The position numbers were made by a program, and so were the translations under genes. A stretch of 64,000 nucleotides of DNA, from assembly GCA_037447655.1 (NCBI GenBank), contig JBBHKE010001475.1, positions 20,172-84,171 on the forward strand, in the 5' to 3' direction. This document shows, in pieces, positions 13,034 through 27,141 of the stretch. Below the pieces are notes generated by a model. That model searched no databases. It was given only the letters and a program-made list of their open reading frames with translations, and was not told where the DNA came from. This DNA comes from Zygnema cylindricum. Its lineage: Eukaryota; Streptophyta; Zygnematophyceae; Zygnematales; Zygnemataceae. Position 1 is the first letter of the stretch. Each line of letters begins with the position of its first letter.

Positions 13034-13261
13034 ATGCTACTAAGTGGCCACGTGGACAAGATCACCGCCCACCGTCATTGGACTATTGACCAAATGCGTC
13101 GTTGGTGGTCTCTTGAATCCCTCACGTGCACTCATCACGGGGGCATAAAGGCGTTGGTCCAATTGCCCGAAGATTGCGATATTTTAATCCGAGTTGTTGA
13201 TGATGCATTGTTGAAAATTTTGTCCATTGAAAAGACATTTCCGAAACTTCTTATATTGTAG
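13034..13261 (+). CDS. Unidentified 75-residue reading frame
   Basis: An ATG-started frame whose amino-acid mix (Trp, His, charged residues, few low-complexity runs) differs from the surrounding junk frames. It contains HWTIDQMRRWW and a leucine-rich end. I do not recognise it. It could be a single-exon fragment of a dead element or chance. No promoter or splice evidence. Confidence 0.2.
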   Translation: MLLSGHVDKITAHRHWTIDQMRRWWSLESLTCTHHGGIKALVQLPEDCDILIRVVDDALLKILSIEKTFPKLLIL

Positions 13262-13429
13262 CATGCCTTCATATCCGGACCCCGGGCCCTCTTTTTTGGC
13301 AGTTTTTACCGTTTAGACTTTCGAGCATCAATTTTTTTTACTGATACTCTAATTCTGGTAAAATACTTATTATATCAATACTAGTTGTACTTTCCTAGCC
13401 AAATTCTTCAATGTTCTTAGTTTATATCT

Positions 13430-14215
13430 AAGGGTGCATCCCCATGCGCATAAGTAAGGGTTTTTTTTTTGTCGTTTTCCTGTAAAACGTAGCGTCGTAC
13501 TGCCTAAGTTGCAACCGTACGAAGGTATCGCAAAATTGTACAGTACAATTTGCGTCATCCTCAAACTTAGGATGTACGGAAATTTGTCGTCTTGTGTTTT
13601 TCGACCCACGGCCACGACAAAAAACGTCATCTTCAAACTTTTTTTTAAAACACATCGGCGATGTGTTTTAAAGCTAGGGTTTTTCGATAAACAAATAGGA
13701 ACATATATTAGCACGTGCCGTAATTCTCAAAAAAACTAAAATGATTTCCAACTACAAAGAAAAGTACATAATTCGCTATGTTTTGTTCGATATCGTTCAA
13801 TACAACAAAGAAAAGTACACAATTTGTTTTGTTCGTTTTCGCCTGGTACAGATTTTTTTTTTTGCAGGGGTCTTTGAAATTCCGATGCTATTTCACGTCG
13901 ACCGGACAGGAGACACAAAGGCAAAGCACATATTCTTTAACAGTGAAATGGCACAGACTCGAAAGAGGTACGTCTACAATGTCACGGTAAAACATGCGAC
14001 GTCACACGCAGTTCCAAAAAAAAACGTGCGACAACACAGATTATAGACGCTGACAACCGTTACTGGTATTGTCGACGTATACGATAGTCACAAACGTAAG
14101 TTACGATTTCGTTCTTACGCATAGGGACACTTAAAAACCGGGTCCGGTGGATCCGCGCTAAAATAAAAAGTAAGTTCGCTAAGTTACAAGTACGTGGGGA
14201 CATACCCAAACTATC
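13430..14215 (+). repeat. Dispersed repeat family R2, copy 1 (about 0.8 kb)
   Basis: The ordered blocks match 31400-32898: a GTGCATCCCCATG-like start, a CCGTAC-rich part, a GTCGTCTTGTGTTTTTCGAC block, the GATGTGTTTTAAA hairpin, a CATGCGACGTC block, TTGTCGACGTAT and AAGTAAGTTCGC. It carries no conserved long reading frame. Confidence 0.75.
13644..13672. repeat. 29-bp perfect hairpin within repeat R2
   Basis: Arms TTTAAAACACATCG and CGATGTGTTTTAAA flank a single G. A slightly decayed copy sits at about 31752-31781 in R2 copy 2, so the hairpin is an ancestral part of the repeat. Confidence 0.9.
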
Positions 14216-14317
14216 TTGCTTACATAGTTCGCATTCTGTTCGTTCAACCTTAATGTTCGTACGTTGTTGGTACATTTTACTTGTTCGTATAGTCGTGCTT
14301 AGTAGCCGGATAAAGTA

Positions 14318-14357
14318 CACCTTGAATCGTTATTAAGTCAATCATCAATTCAAGGTG
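14318..14357. mobile_element. TIR element E, 40-bp minimal pair of ends
   Basis: CACCTTGAATCG at the left and CAAGGTG at the right, each bounded by TA, with almost no interior. It looks like an internal deletion product that retains only the two termini. Confidence 0.7.
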
Positions 14358-14447
14358 TAGTTTACGCGTTGGCGGGTATTGCAATTAAATCGTTTTCTTC
14401 TATTGGAATAGAAAATGTGGTTTCTATTATATGGTCAACAATACAAA

Positions 14448-14898
14448 TTTATCGCTATTATTCAAATTGTGCGATTTTTTCCTTTTTCTGATTGCTACGT
14501 ATAATTCGTGAATATTGAAAAAATCGCAAAAATTCGCAATGTACTTTCTGTCTAGTAAATTGAACGAACAATTTACGGAAACTATACGGCTTTTTACGGG
14601 AAATGTACGGACTTTGACGAAAGATACGTTGCACTTCGTAGTACTTTTTGTCCAGTAAACTTTACAGAAATTTTTCGGAAAATGTATGGAATTGTACCGA
14701 AAATGTACGGACTATTACGAAAAGAGACGGAAATTGTACGGAAAATTTACAAACTGCGGTATATGTAAAATTATTTTTGGTTTACATGTACGGAATAGTA
14801 CGGGCGAAAATTCATTAACGATTTTTACGATTTTTTCAAAACGTTCAATGCGTTCGTTACGTATAATTCGTCGCGTTTGAATCGTTCGCACTAAACGA
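14448..14898 (+). repeat. Dispersed repeat family R1, copy 2
   Basis: Direct-orientation relative of 11565-12001 with the same block order. This copy has extra internal GTACGGA-type short repeats. Confidence 0.7.
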
Positions 14899-15054
14899 TG
14901 TGAAGAACTATGAAATTTATGTAACGTTGTATAATACAGAGTACAATGCACAAACCTTAATGTTAATCCGCAATCTTGACCGCACAATCGTGTTGCTGGA
15001 ATGCAAATTAATTCAGTGTTCTAAGACGGTGCATGACATTTTTTTTAGGAGTTA

Positions 15055-15257
15055 CACCCCGTATCGCTATTAGTGTTCATGTTCTTTTCGCCACTTAAAG
15101 AATCTTTTCTCTGTTCACACTTGCCAAATTGTAAATCTGACGGTTGCTATTGAAAAGGAAATATCCTTACCTTCTTACTGAAGCTCACATGCACGCACTG
15201 AGAAAATATGTTTGAAGTGGCAAAAAAAAACATTAACACTAATAGCGATACACGGTA
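15055..15257. mobile_element. TIR element F (about 203 bp), CGCCACTTAAA subfamily
   Basis: Ends CACCCCGTATCGCTATTAG and its decayed complement. Sub-terminal blocks CGCCACTTAAAGAATC and its complement fold the element into a hairpin. Relatives are G, Q and the remnant at 34845-35021. Confidence 0.75.
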
Positions 15258-15339
15258 ATTCCAAATCATGTTTTTAACTCCAATGCAGAATGGCACCGGC
15301 CCCATATCATATTCTGCAGGCTTATGTAATACGAAACTA

Positions 15340-15576
15340 CACCGTGTATCTGAAACCACACCGTGTATCTCTATTAGTGTTGATGTTTTTTTGTCACTTA
15401 AAACATCTTTTCTCTGTACACGCTTGTCGGATTATGGATCTGACGGCTGCGTTTGGAAGCTTATGTTCTCACCTTCCCATTGGCGGTTTCCATGTGAAAA
15501 TTGGACAAGTGTGCACGGATAAAAGATGTTTTAAGTGGCGAAAAAAATATTAACACTAATAGCGATACACAGCGTA
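15340..15576. mobile_element. TIR element G, CGCCACTTAAA subfamily, with doubled left end
   Basis: The left terminus CACCGTGTATC occurs twice (15340 and 15359). The interior matches element F, with CACTTAAAACATCTTTT and its complement. The right end is degraded. Confidence 0.7.
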
Positions 15577-15584
15577 ATTGCCAA

Positions 15585-17121
15585 AGAGTACATCATGGCA
15601 CTATCTGCCCAATCAATGCCCTTGAATATTTGGAGCTTACGTGTCAATTTTAACCCAACCAAGTTCCTCTCTAGTTTGAAAAGCGTAATGAGCAATTTAA
15701 GATTGTAAAGTAAGTCTGAATACCCCTCTCCGTCTCCCTCTCCCTAATTCTGAATATCCCAGAGGGGGCAAAACAACCCCAACTTTATTAGAAAGCACAA
15801 TGGTCAACCATTTGAGTCCATGGGAACAAAACGGGGCAGCAATGCTAAAACTGAAAAATTACATGTGGAGGGAAGCAAACAAAAAAGACAAGCAAGGCAA
15901 AAGCAACGAACACACAAAAAAACGACAGGTAAAACAAAAACACCTAAAGAAGCAACAACCACCGAAGAAAAAACCCAATAGAATGCGTAAACCAAAATCA
16001 TCTAACCAAACCCCAACATAAATAAAAATCTACAAAAAAACCAATGTCGTAATTTCCCAAAGGTGAGAGAGCTACTCGGTTTCAGCCTAGTAGGATTGGA
16101 GTTCCACATGTAACATACAAACCGTGAACTCGAAGGGACTTGGGGCCTTTGGCTCCTTAGCGTGTTTTGGTTTTATTCTCGAGTCTCACATATGGTCGTT
16201 TGCCCCTGAGGTATAATTCAAGTTTTTCGACTACGTATACAGTAAACCTCACATATGCTATCACAACATCCTCGTCATTAATGAAGATTACTGTTGTTAT
16301 CAAAGCATGGTTGGTACCAAGTGGCATATAACTTCTGAAACTTTTTTTCCTCATTCTACAAGGATCCTTGCCACCTCGACTACAAATAAAAGAGCCTATA
16401 TCATAATCACACACAACTAGGGGTTGAAATCCCCAGACCATTGATAACCAAACAAGCAAAAGTTTCAAAAGGTCATTAACCAGCTGTTCTCTTCTCCAAT
16501 ATCCGCGCATTCATGTGGGTAATCACATCAGGGATAGAAATGATTTGGTGCAAAAGAGTATCGGAAGTGCACAACCGCAAGATAGATGTAAGGCTTAATA
16601 TTGTGTCAATCTGGAATACCAGAAGTGCACTACAGATATCTCATAAGGTTTTCCAATTGATTTTATCCATTCACACATAAGTTGTTATTCCCTGTGACTG
16701 CTCGTTCAGCGCCTGAATAGTACCGACTTACGAAAAACAAGAAATCCAAAACTTCAAAGAGGTATCTGGGCGAGTTGATCTCCTATTACACCAGTCAGAG
16801 GTCACAATCGTGTACACGATCCGTACCATCCCGGCCGCATCACATCCGAAACGGATTCGAGAGCCAAATAGTGGGGGCCGCCAAATAACGCATTCGGCCA
16901 GGTGATTCAGAAACAAAAAAGAAAAAGCAGGTACAGCAAGAATCAGGTAACCGATTGTGACCTCTGACCCCAGTAGTCATGACATTGGCGATGGTGCACC
17001 AGCCTCCTAAACACGTCAAGAATCTAGCCTACTGAAAATCACCGCGAAATTTTCCAACTACTACAACAAAACCAAACTTCCAAACCAAGGAATGACCAGG
17101 CTGTCAACAATTGAAGTCGAC
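15585..17121. other. Non-genic stretch
   Basis: It holds a CT-rich patch (15722-15745), some short lysine-rich or aliphatic false frames, and a 17-bp inverted repeat at 16794/16952. No gene could be supported. Confidence 0.5.
16794..16968. repeat. Perfect 17-bp inverted repeat with 141-bp spacer
   Basis: GTCAGAGGTCACAATCG at 16794-16810 is repeated exactly as its complement at 16952-16968. No target duplication or coding content was identified. Confidence 0.75.
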
Positions 17122-17125
17122 AGCA

Positions 17126-17351
17126 CACCGTGAATCCCTATTAGCGCAAAAAAAAAGATAGTGAGAACTGTTTTAGTGTCAATGATTCTATGATTATACT
17201 TCCAGTCCACGTGGCGGGGAAAGAACTTAGTGTTAATAAAAAAAAAACATTAATATTAACGCCAATAAAACCGAGAAGAAAACCGAGAAAAGCGAGAAGA
17301 AAACCGAGATGGAGTTTTAAGTGTTATTCACCCTAATAGCGTTTCACAGTG
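17126..17351. mobile_element. TIR element H (226 bp)
   Basis: Left end CACCGTGAATCCCTATTAG after CA, right end CTAATAGCGTTTCACAGTG before TA. Both termini have point changes, suggesting an older insertion. It lies 275 bp beyond the stop of the ribosomal protein gene. Confidence 0.75.
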
Positions 17352-17626
17352 TAGAATGTATACAATAGCCAGAGCATGTCTGATTCAGTCATTATACATC
17401 CCCAAGAAACTCAACCATCTGAACTCGACACTGGGATAGTTCATAGTACAAATCAAGAAGTACAGGAGTCATGTCAATTTCCACCTTTAGGTGCTGTTTA
17501 ACTGAAATCAGATGTACAAAATGTCTGTCATTCTTTGCTATGGCCCGCCTAGGCCTTGGCCTAACTCACACTTTTACTGAACAAGACCCAAACCAGAGTA
17601 TTGCATTTTAGTGTCGCGGACAGCAC

Positions 17627-20232
<2,606 letters not shown>

Positions 20233-20251
20233 GGCTGCAGGAGAGTGTGAA

Positions 20252-20260
20252 AAACCCTAA
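20252..20260 (-). promoter_or_regulatory. Telo-box in the RPS23 leader
   Basis: AAACCCTAA lies 19 bp upstream of the RPS23 start codon. This motif is a known shared feature of plant ribosomal-protein and translation-gene promoters; its role here is inferred from position. Confidence 0.6.
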
Positions 20261-20415
20261 AAAAGTCAGGTGGAGAAAGCGGCGGCGAGGAGACAGACGA
20301 AAGCGCAAGCGCGGAAGAGAGCGTCAGTCACGCCCGATGCCACTCTTTGACCCCGAAGATCCAGGCGTTCCATGCGGTTCCAGTTGCACATCCAGTTTTT
20401 CATTAGAGTTATCGG

Positions 20416-20612
20416 CGTGTTTCACGGCTGGTTGCACAGCCGGTTCCACCAGTTTTTTCACGCCGGTTTCACGGCTAATTTTACCTGCCGGTTTCACGGC
20501 TAAATTTTTACTAGCCGGTTTCACAGCCGTTCTATCAACCAGACGCAGTTTCTCAGGCGGTTTAACCAAACGCGTTCATATCCGGTTTCACAGCCGGTTT
20601 CGCATAAAGTCT
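20416..20612. repeat. Degenerate minisatellite CGGTTTCACGGC upstream of RPS23
   Basis: Six or more imperfect copies of a CGGTTTCACRGC unit, spaced about 25-40 bp apart, lie 180-380 bp upstream of the RPS23 ATG. They generate a false repetitive peptide on the minus strand. A role as a protein-binding array is possible but unsupported. Confidence 0.65.
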
Positions 20613-21585
20613 AGTTGTGGAGAGGCGCCTTTTACAGCACTGCAGTCTGCAAAATTGTGGCACAGAATGGCCTGACGAGCTGTCAAAGGGACAAGACTGT
20701 AACTTAGTGGAAACTTGGAATGTTGGACCTCCAAAGTTCAACCGTGCGAGGAGTTCATACGCACGGATCAGAATTTTTCAGCGTGGAAATTTCATGCGGC
20801 CGCAAGAAATTACGTAGCCGCATCAAATTTCAGCTAATTCAGTTTTAGAGTGTTTCATTTCTCTCCTTTGTTCGTCCTATTTGCAAAACTTGTACGGTTG
20901 TACCTTAATATGGTTACGTCGTGCTTTATGTACCACTCTTTTTTATATTTCTTGTACCCCCGTTTTTCACCGGTTTCTGTACGACTGTATGACTGTACCT
21001 CTGCTAGTACAACGGCTACAGAATGTTTCCGCAGATTCTGTACGAATTCGGACATGTTAACAAACCGTAAGTACTTGGGGGTGAAACCAAACCGAGGTTT
21101 GAAAAAAGCAATTCCTGAATTCCGAAACGGTATTGCAAAGAACTTGTGGCACCCGAAGTCTATGTGATATGGACCGTTCGTTGTTCTCCCGAACATGGGA
21201 CTTTTACTTGATAAAACGGAACAAGCCGACATAGATTTAACGAGCGAACACCGTGAACGTCTTTAGTTATTCGTTCCGTACCTTGGAAAGCTCGAGAGAA
21301 AAACGAGATGAAAGACTCCTCTGTTTAGATTGTACACATGGAAGTAAGGGTGAAGAGGAAGGATATACGTGACCGAAGTATTGTGAGAAGAGATCTGCAG
21401 TGAATGTAAGGCGGGAGAAAGAGGGAGGGAGAAGGAGAAATAAATTGTGAGAAGGAATTTAAGCGACCAACAAAGGGTGCGTTACTTCTAAGGCAGAGTA
21501 GAGATTTGAAAGTGAGAGAGGTACTAGTTTAGATTGAAACAGTGGAAATAAAATAGAATCAGAGTGCTGGTAAGGCGAAAATACC
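20613..21585. other. Intergenic region between divergent RPS23 and HERP-like genes
   Basis: No gene supported. A TACGTGAC core (bZIP-type ACGT site) occurs at about 21365, some 220 bp before the HERP-like ATG. It would fit unfolded-protein-response control but is a short motif only. Confidence 0.4.
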
Positions 21586-24500
21586 ATGGCAGACGTGGAT
21601 AGCTCGAATAGAGAAGTACGTGTAGTAACTCTTGTGATCAAGAATCCATCAACTGCTTCTCTTGGTGATTTCCGAATGCAAATGCCTGTGGAGACTACAG
21701 TCCTGGCTGTCAAACAGCGTCTCCAGCGAGATTATCAAGGCAATCCGGAGCCATCAAAGCAGAAGCTCATCGTCGGAGGACAGTTTATAAAAGATTCTAC
21801 ACCGATCCGAGAAGTATTCAAGCAGGTATGATGTGTTTTTCTCACTTTTTGGAATGTCTTTGTTATCAGGTAAGATTTTTCACCTATCCTAGAAGTATTC
21901 AAGCACGTACGATATGTTTTTTGCTAATTTTTGAAATGTCTGTGTTATTCTCTGCAAGGCCATGATTGATGGTGCTGTTTGGAAGTCTTAATGTCCTTTT
22001 ATCTTCTTCCTAATGGTATGCAGAAGGATTTGACGGAACCATTGATGATGCACCTTATGGTTACAAGCCTTGGCACTGAAAGCAGTCCCTTAAAGTCTTC
22101 GACTCCCACGTTTTCAAGCTCATCTCCTGTTCCATCATCTTCTCCAGCCACCTCTTCTGTTAATTCAGAGCAGGCTGGCAGGAACAATAGGCAGGTAGCT
22201 TCTTCTTCTCCTTCTTCAGTTCCAGTTGGTGTAACCTCCAATATTGTTGTTTCTCAAGTAGGCATAGGAAGAGCCAATAGCCATGGTAGTAATGAGGCCT
22301 CGACTAGCTGGTCGCAGGAAAATTCATCTGTCAGTCCTTCACAGAGTTCTCCTCCAACTCTCTCCACCAATGCTACATCTCCGGAAGCCGTGGAACAAAG
22401 TTCTGGTTTGGTTAGTGGGACCGCTACACAAGGAGGAGGAGGAGCGTCATCCTCCACTAGTCCGGCTACAGATGGATTTGCGCCAATAGGAGCTCCAGGT
22501 CCGAGCCAAGCCACATCCTCAACAGCAAATCCAGGCGTTGTGGGACAGACAGGCGCAGAAGGCTCAGCTTTTCCAGCAGGACCATTACCTCCAGAAACTG
22601 TGAATTTGGCTATGTTACAGGTGACTCTTCTGATATCTGTGGCTTCTCTCGGTTGTCTATCTAGAGCAGTGCGAGTGGTATAAATATCTGTGAATGTTTG
22701 AACGAGCGTACCTGTATAGCATTCTTCCATGTTTTTTATGCAGCTTTCTTATGAGGACGGAAAGTGTGTTTATCTTTGATTTGATTCTGGCAGATGATGT
22801 ATGGTGGAATGATGTTGAATCCGCTTGCATATAGCCCTGCCATGGCCGCGTACAATGCAGCTCTACTCAACCCTGCCGCTTTTGGAGGGTTGGGTCCACA
22901 CTATCCGGGGTATATGGCTCCATTTTGTCCACCAGCAATGGTACCACAGTATTTCCCTGTGCCTGGTGATCAACAACAGCGTCAACAGGCTGGTGGAATA
23001 TTTGCAATGGCCCCACTGCCAGGTGGCGCTATGGGAGCAGCAGGTTTCGGTGTGATGCCCTTCAATGTGCCTTTGTAAGTACTGGACTTGCATATATGGT
23101 CTGTTTTCAGATGTCTTATAGAGCCCCCTTTTTCCCTGTTTCACACTACTAATTGATACAAGTAGACACTTTCAACTATCATTCACGACCCTCACATGTA
23201 CTCACTATCGGGCTGTATTTTGCGGTGTTGTTGGTACAGAGGTGCTCCTTTACAAGCCATGCCTCAAGGGGTACAGGAGGCTGGTCAGATGGGTCCACAA
23301 ATGGCCAGAAGGCCTCAAGCAGGTGAAGCTTATGCGGCTCAAGCAGCACACTTGAGGCAAAGACAGGGCCCAGCAGTTGGAGCGGCAATTCCGGTTCAGG
23401 AAAATGCGATAGGGGGGCAAGCAATGTTTGTACAGCATGTAGGACAGGATGGAAGGCCACCAGTAGTTCGCCGGATCCGAATTCACCTGCGACTAGACCT
23501 CATGCTTATTGCTAAGTTGGCAGTACTTGTTTTTGCTTTCAATCAAGGGGGAGAAGGTAATCGGACGCGGACGCTTCTTCTGTCGGGCGCCGCTGTTCTC
23601 TTCTATCTGTGAGTATCAGCATGTGGTGGTTTTTGGATGGAGCAGCAGTGTGTAGGTGGCATTTGGTAGTCAATATTTGGCAGGAGAATCTAGCAGTGAA
23701 TTTTGAGATGTTTAATTTGCTGGCTGCTTGACCTCCAAGGTAATAGCTGATTATTATCAATCTTTTTTGCATCTTCTTCTGCACCCTTTTTTATCATTGA
23801 TGGTTTTTAGACTGCGATGTCTGTCTGGAGAAGAAATATTCATTTGCACCATGTTATTGACAAGATCTTGCTGAATGCTTAATGCTAAAGTGGCTGGAAA
23901 TGTCACTGTACTTTTGCTTTTGGTCTCCAAGAGAACAGGCAATGGCTTCGAGGTTAGCATTGATTTGGGGTCTTGATGGTGATGATTCAGGTATCAAACT
24001 GGAGCACTTGCCCCATTGCATCGTTGGTTTGCTCAAGGCACTCGTCACGTTTTGGGACAACCACTTCAACCTCCTCCAGCCGAACCACAGAATAACGGTC
24101 CTGGTGAGACTATACTGACCTTGATACCAAGCGTTTATACTGGTGATTTTGGTTTTAAATGGGAAGGCAGAGGAACGGTTTTGCATTTGGAAAGGGACCT
24201 TAGGTATTAAGCAGGAAAGCAAAGGACTGTGATAGTGTACAGAGCCACAGTACAACAATGCATTGCAGGAGGACATGGAGCAGTTTTGAAGGATGAAAGT
24301 CCTCTTAGCAGAAACAACGATATATTTATTGTGAAAGCGAGATGCCTCGATGTTGTGGATGTTTAATGAGAGGGGAGAACAAAGTTGAGATATCCGCCAT
24401 ATGTTTTCAAGCTTGGCAGGATGTGTGTTGTGTGTAGCTTTATTTTTGACATTTTTCACTGCAACTAAACCCGGAATTAGCATTTGTTGTGCCTCAGAGT

Positions 24501-24969
24501 GGTTTTTCTGGTCCTCACATTTGGTTTTATTAGCTTCATTTAGTTGTGCTGTGGTTTTCTTAAATTGATCCAGTATAAATATTTAGACACGTTTATGCTC
24601 AAGTGATATAAGCGTAAAGACATCATAGGTCATCCATTGTAATTGCGAAGTTGGCGCAAATGCTAATGTTCTTTGCACACTATGTTTTTTTTTTTTCCTT
24701 TTTTTAATTGAACAGGTAATCAAGCAGGAGGTGGGGCAGGTGTCGGGGCTGTTCCAGTAGGAGGGCAAGGTACGGGTGTAGGACCGGAACAACCTCCAGT
24801 TCAACAGCAAAGAGACCGTCGAGGCATATTGCGTGAAATTCAAGTTTTTTTAATGGGGTTTTTAGTGTCTCTTCTTCCTGGTTTCCATGCCCCCGACGAG
24901 CCTCTTGTAAGAGAGCCCGAGGATTTGGCTCAAGCCGAAGCTGTTCCTAACCCACCACACCAGGATTGA
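21586..24969 (+). CDS. HERP-like ubiquitin-domain ER membrane protein, complete
   Basis: Six exons join in phase: 21586-21825, 22024-22620, 22794-23074, 23240-23608, 23991-24103 and 24716-24969 (TGA), about 617 residues. Residues ~10-100 form a ubiquitin-like fold (VTLVIKNPS, AVKQRLQRDYQGNP, QKLIVGGQFIKD). A long Ser/Thr/Pro/Gly-rich linker and a Met/Pro/Gly/Tyr-rich region follow. Two hydrophobic segments at about 459-474 and 484-500 form a membrane hairpin. The tail then has IQVFLMGFLVSLLPGF, close in kind to the FFASLLP tail of animal HERPUD. HERP proteins act in ER-associated degradation by organising the HRD1 ubiquitin ligase. The order UBL-linker-hairpin-LLP tail supports the call; the linker is longer than in animals (HERPUD1 about 390 aa). 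Start is the only ATG before the UBL. Confidence 0.8.
21801..21949 (+). repeat. Tandem duplication of an exon end and its splice donor
   Basis: The last ~25 bp of HERP-like exon 1 plus the start of intron 1 (21801-21868) recur about 81 bp later (21881-21949). In the second copy AGCAGGTATG has become AGCACGTACG, so the copied donor has lost its G at the exon edge. Confidence 0.8.
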
Positions 24970-26676
24970 AAAATGGTTAAATTGCTTGAAAAAATTATGT
25001 TTTTACGTAGTACTGCTCTTCAACATGTTGATTTTACCAATCTGCGTCCGCAAGTACAGTTTTTGCTTGTATCTTTTCCCGTCTGTTTCTTGTCTTAGAG
25101 TGCTCATGGTAACTGTTGGTGTTTACTAGTCGTGAATTTATGTAATGATCTTATTGGTTATCATAATTGTATTAAAAAGAAAACGCGAGGGGCCGAGTCG
25201 TTATTCCTCAATAATCTCCTATTTGATTTTTTCATCAATCTGCAGTCTAGGCCATATCCAAGGTTGGGTTCAAAGAAAAAATTTGACTTTTTTTTTCTTT
25301 TTATATGGCCTTTTTGACAACATGACGTCTCACGTTTTTCATTTAGTTCGCACGAAATACAGAACAAATAGCGACGACTCTTCTTTTTCCCAATTCTGTT
25401 TACTGTATACCTTTAAAGAAATATTTGACTGACTCCTACTTTACAGTACAACAAAATGTCTCATCAACTTATCAGCTTTCTCCTTGATTCTTTTGACTAT
25501 TGTTGGAAACAGAAAAATTTGTCTTTAATATAAAGTCGCCCGGTTGATTGCTTATCCGTTGATTCTCTCACCGATAGGGAAATCAGGCAGAAGTTTGGAA
25601 AAAAAGGGATGAAAAGGGTCAAAAAGGGGGGAGAGGTATAGGGCAAATGTAGGGAGTGAACATACATTTCGTGGATTATACAGAACGAGGTATTGGCTGG
25701 AGTTGTACCTTCGAATTTGATGTTGGTTCTAAATTTTTTTGTAAAAATCTTATCCAGAAATTCTCAACTCCAGTCTAAGAAGAGGAATAGACCTGCTCGG
25801 TGGAGAGCTTGGGGTTACAAAAAATGTCTGTGAATAGTTAGGGGAATATGAAAAGGATTCTTTGCTCTTTCAATAGTTGCGAGTACCTTTAGTCCCATAA
25901 TATTGACCGTGGAGGCAAAAGTGAAAGGCTTTTTTTTCATTGAAGGAGACAACAAAATTGGTGTGGTATGTCGTAATAATGTCATCTCAGGAGTAAATTT
26001 ATCCGATTTTGTTTGAAAGGAAACATGTTCGTAGATCTGTTGAATGACCGCCATCATGACATTTGTGTGTCAAAAATTCTGTATTTTTGCTCTCTTCTAA
26101 CTGTTTTTCTTCAGGGTTTTTTTTTTCTTTTTCTCAACTGCAATGTGGTTTTTAGAGGTTGTGCAACTACGTGCATTTGACAAAACAGCTATTCAACAGG
26201 AATATCTTCGTTGTGTGAACCCTCGCATAATGTTGATTCTCTTTTACTATAGTTTCTTTAGAGTTTGTCAACTGGCAAGTTGTATGTCTCCATTATCATT
26301 CCTATGAAGGTGTGAGCCGATTTCTGTTAGTTTGCTACACCACCCATTGTTACTAAAGTTAATAAAACTACGTATGTCGCGCCTTTGTTTGGCCAAAATC
26401 AGAAAATAGTGTAACACAGGACGTCCCAATAAAATGTGCAAGGTCCCCTGGCAATATCAAATAATATCAATAATTCTAATTTCGCATTAACACCAATAAA
26501 TCCTTAATACTATGGCGGATGAGCTGTGCAGTTTCTGACAAGATAGTAGCAGTGAGCTGCAAGGTTATTGTCATGTCCATGTAAACGAACTGCAGCTATT
26601 TTCCTTTGTTATGAAGATTGAGTCGTAGTCTTTGCATCTTATTGCAAGTTGAACAATTGAACATCGTGATCTCATG
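24970..26676. other. Intergenic DNA after the HERP-like gene
   Basis: 3' UTR and unique AT-rich DNA. No coding exon or known element supported. Confidence 0.5.
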
Positions 26677-27141
26677 AACTGAATTCTTTATTGTGACGGT
26701 TGACTGCAAACCTTAGTTCTTACACGCGTAACCTTAGTTCTTATCGTATCTTGAAAGCCATCGCGTTTAATATGCTTGACATATATTGTGAAAATATGCC
26801 GATTATAGCTAGAATATCATGCGTTACAATGGCAAAAATTATATGATGACATGCTTGAACAAAAGCCATCTGTTTTTTGGGGCTGGTAGTTTTCTATACT
26901 TTGAGCTTTACTCGTGATAGTATTGAACAAGTCAATCAATAATTATAGAAGTTCATTGCTATGAAAATTGTGGTTTGCATGCTGTTCTAAGAAGTACAAA
27001 TGTTTTAAATTTTAATGGAAAACTTGCAGAAAAAAGCACCATTACCTGCAATTGTTACCTTGGTGTTTACAGTAAAAGGCTAGGGTTCCAGTTACAATAG
27101 TAAGGCAGTTCTGAACCATCTAAATGTTAATCGTTCAGTAA
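26677..27141 (+). repeat. 465-bp direct duplication, copy 1
   Basis: Nearly base-for-base the same as 28019-28484, beginning AACTGAATTCTTTATTG and ending TTCAGTAA. No TG/CA ends, primer-binding site or purine tract was seen, so these do not look like LTRs. Confidence 0.92.
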
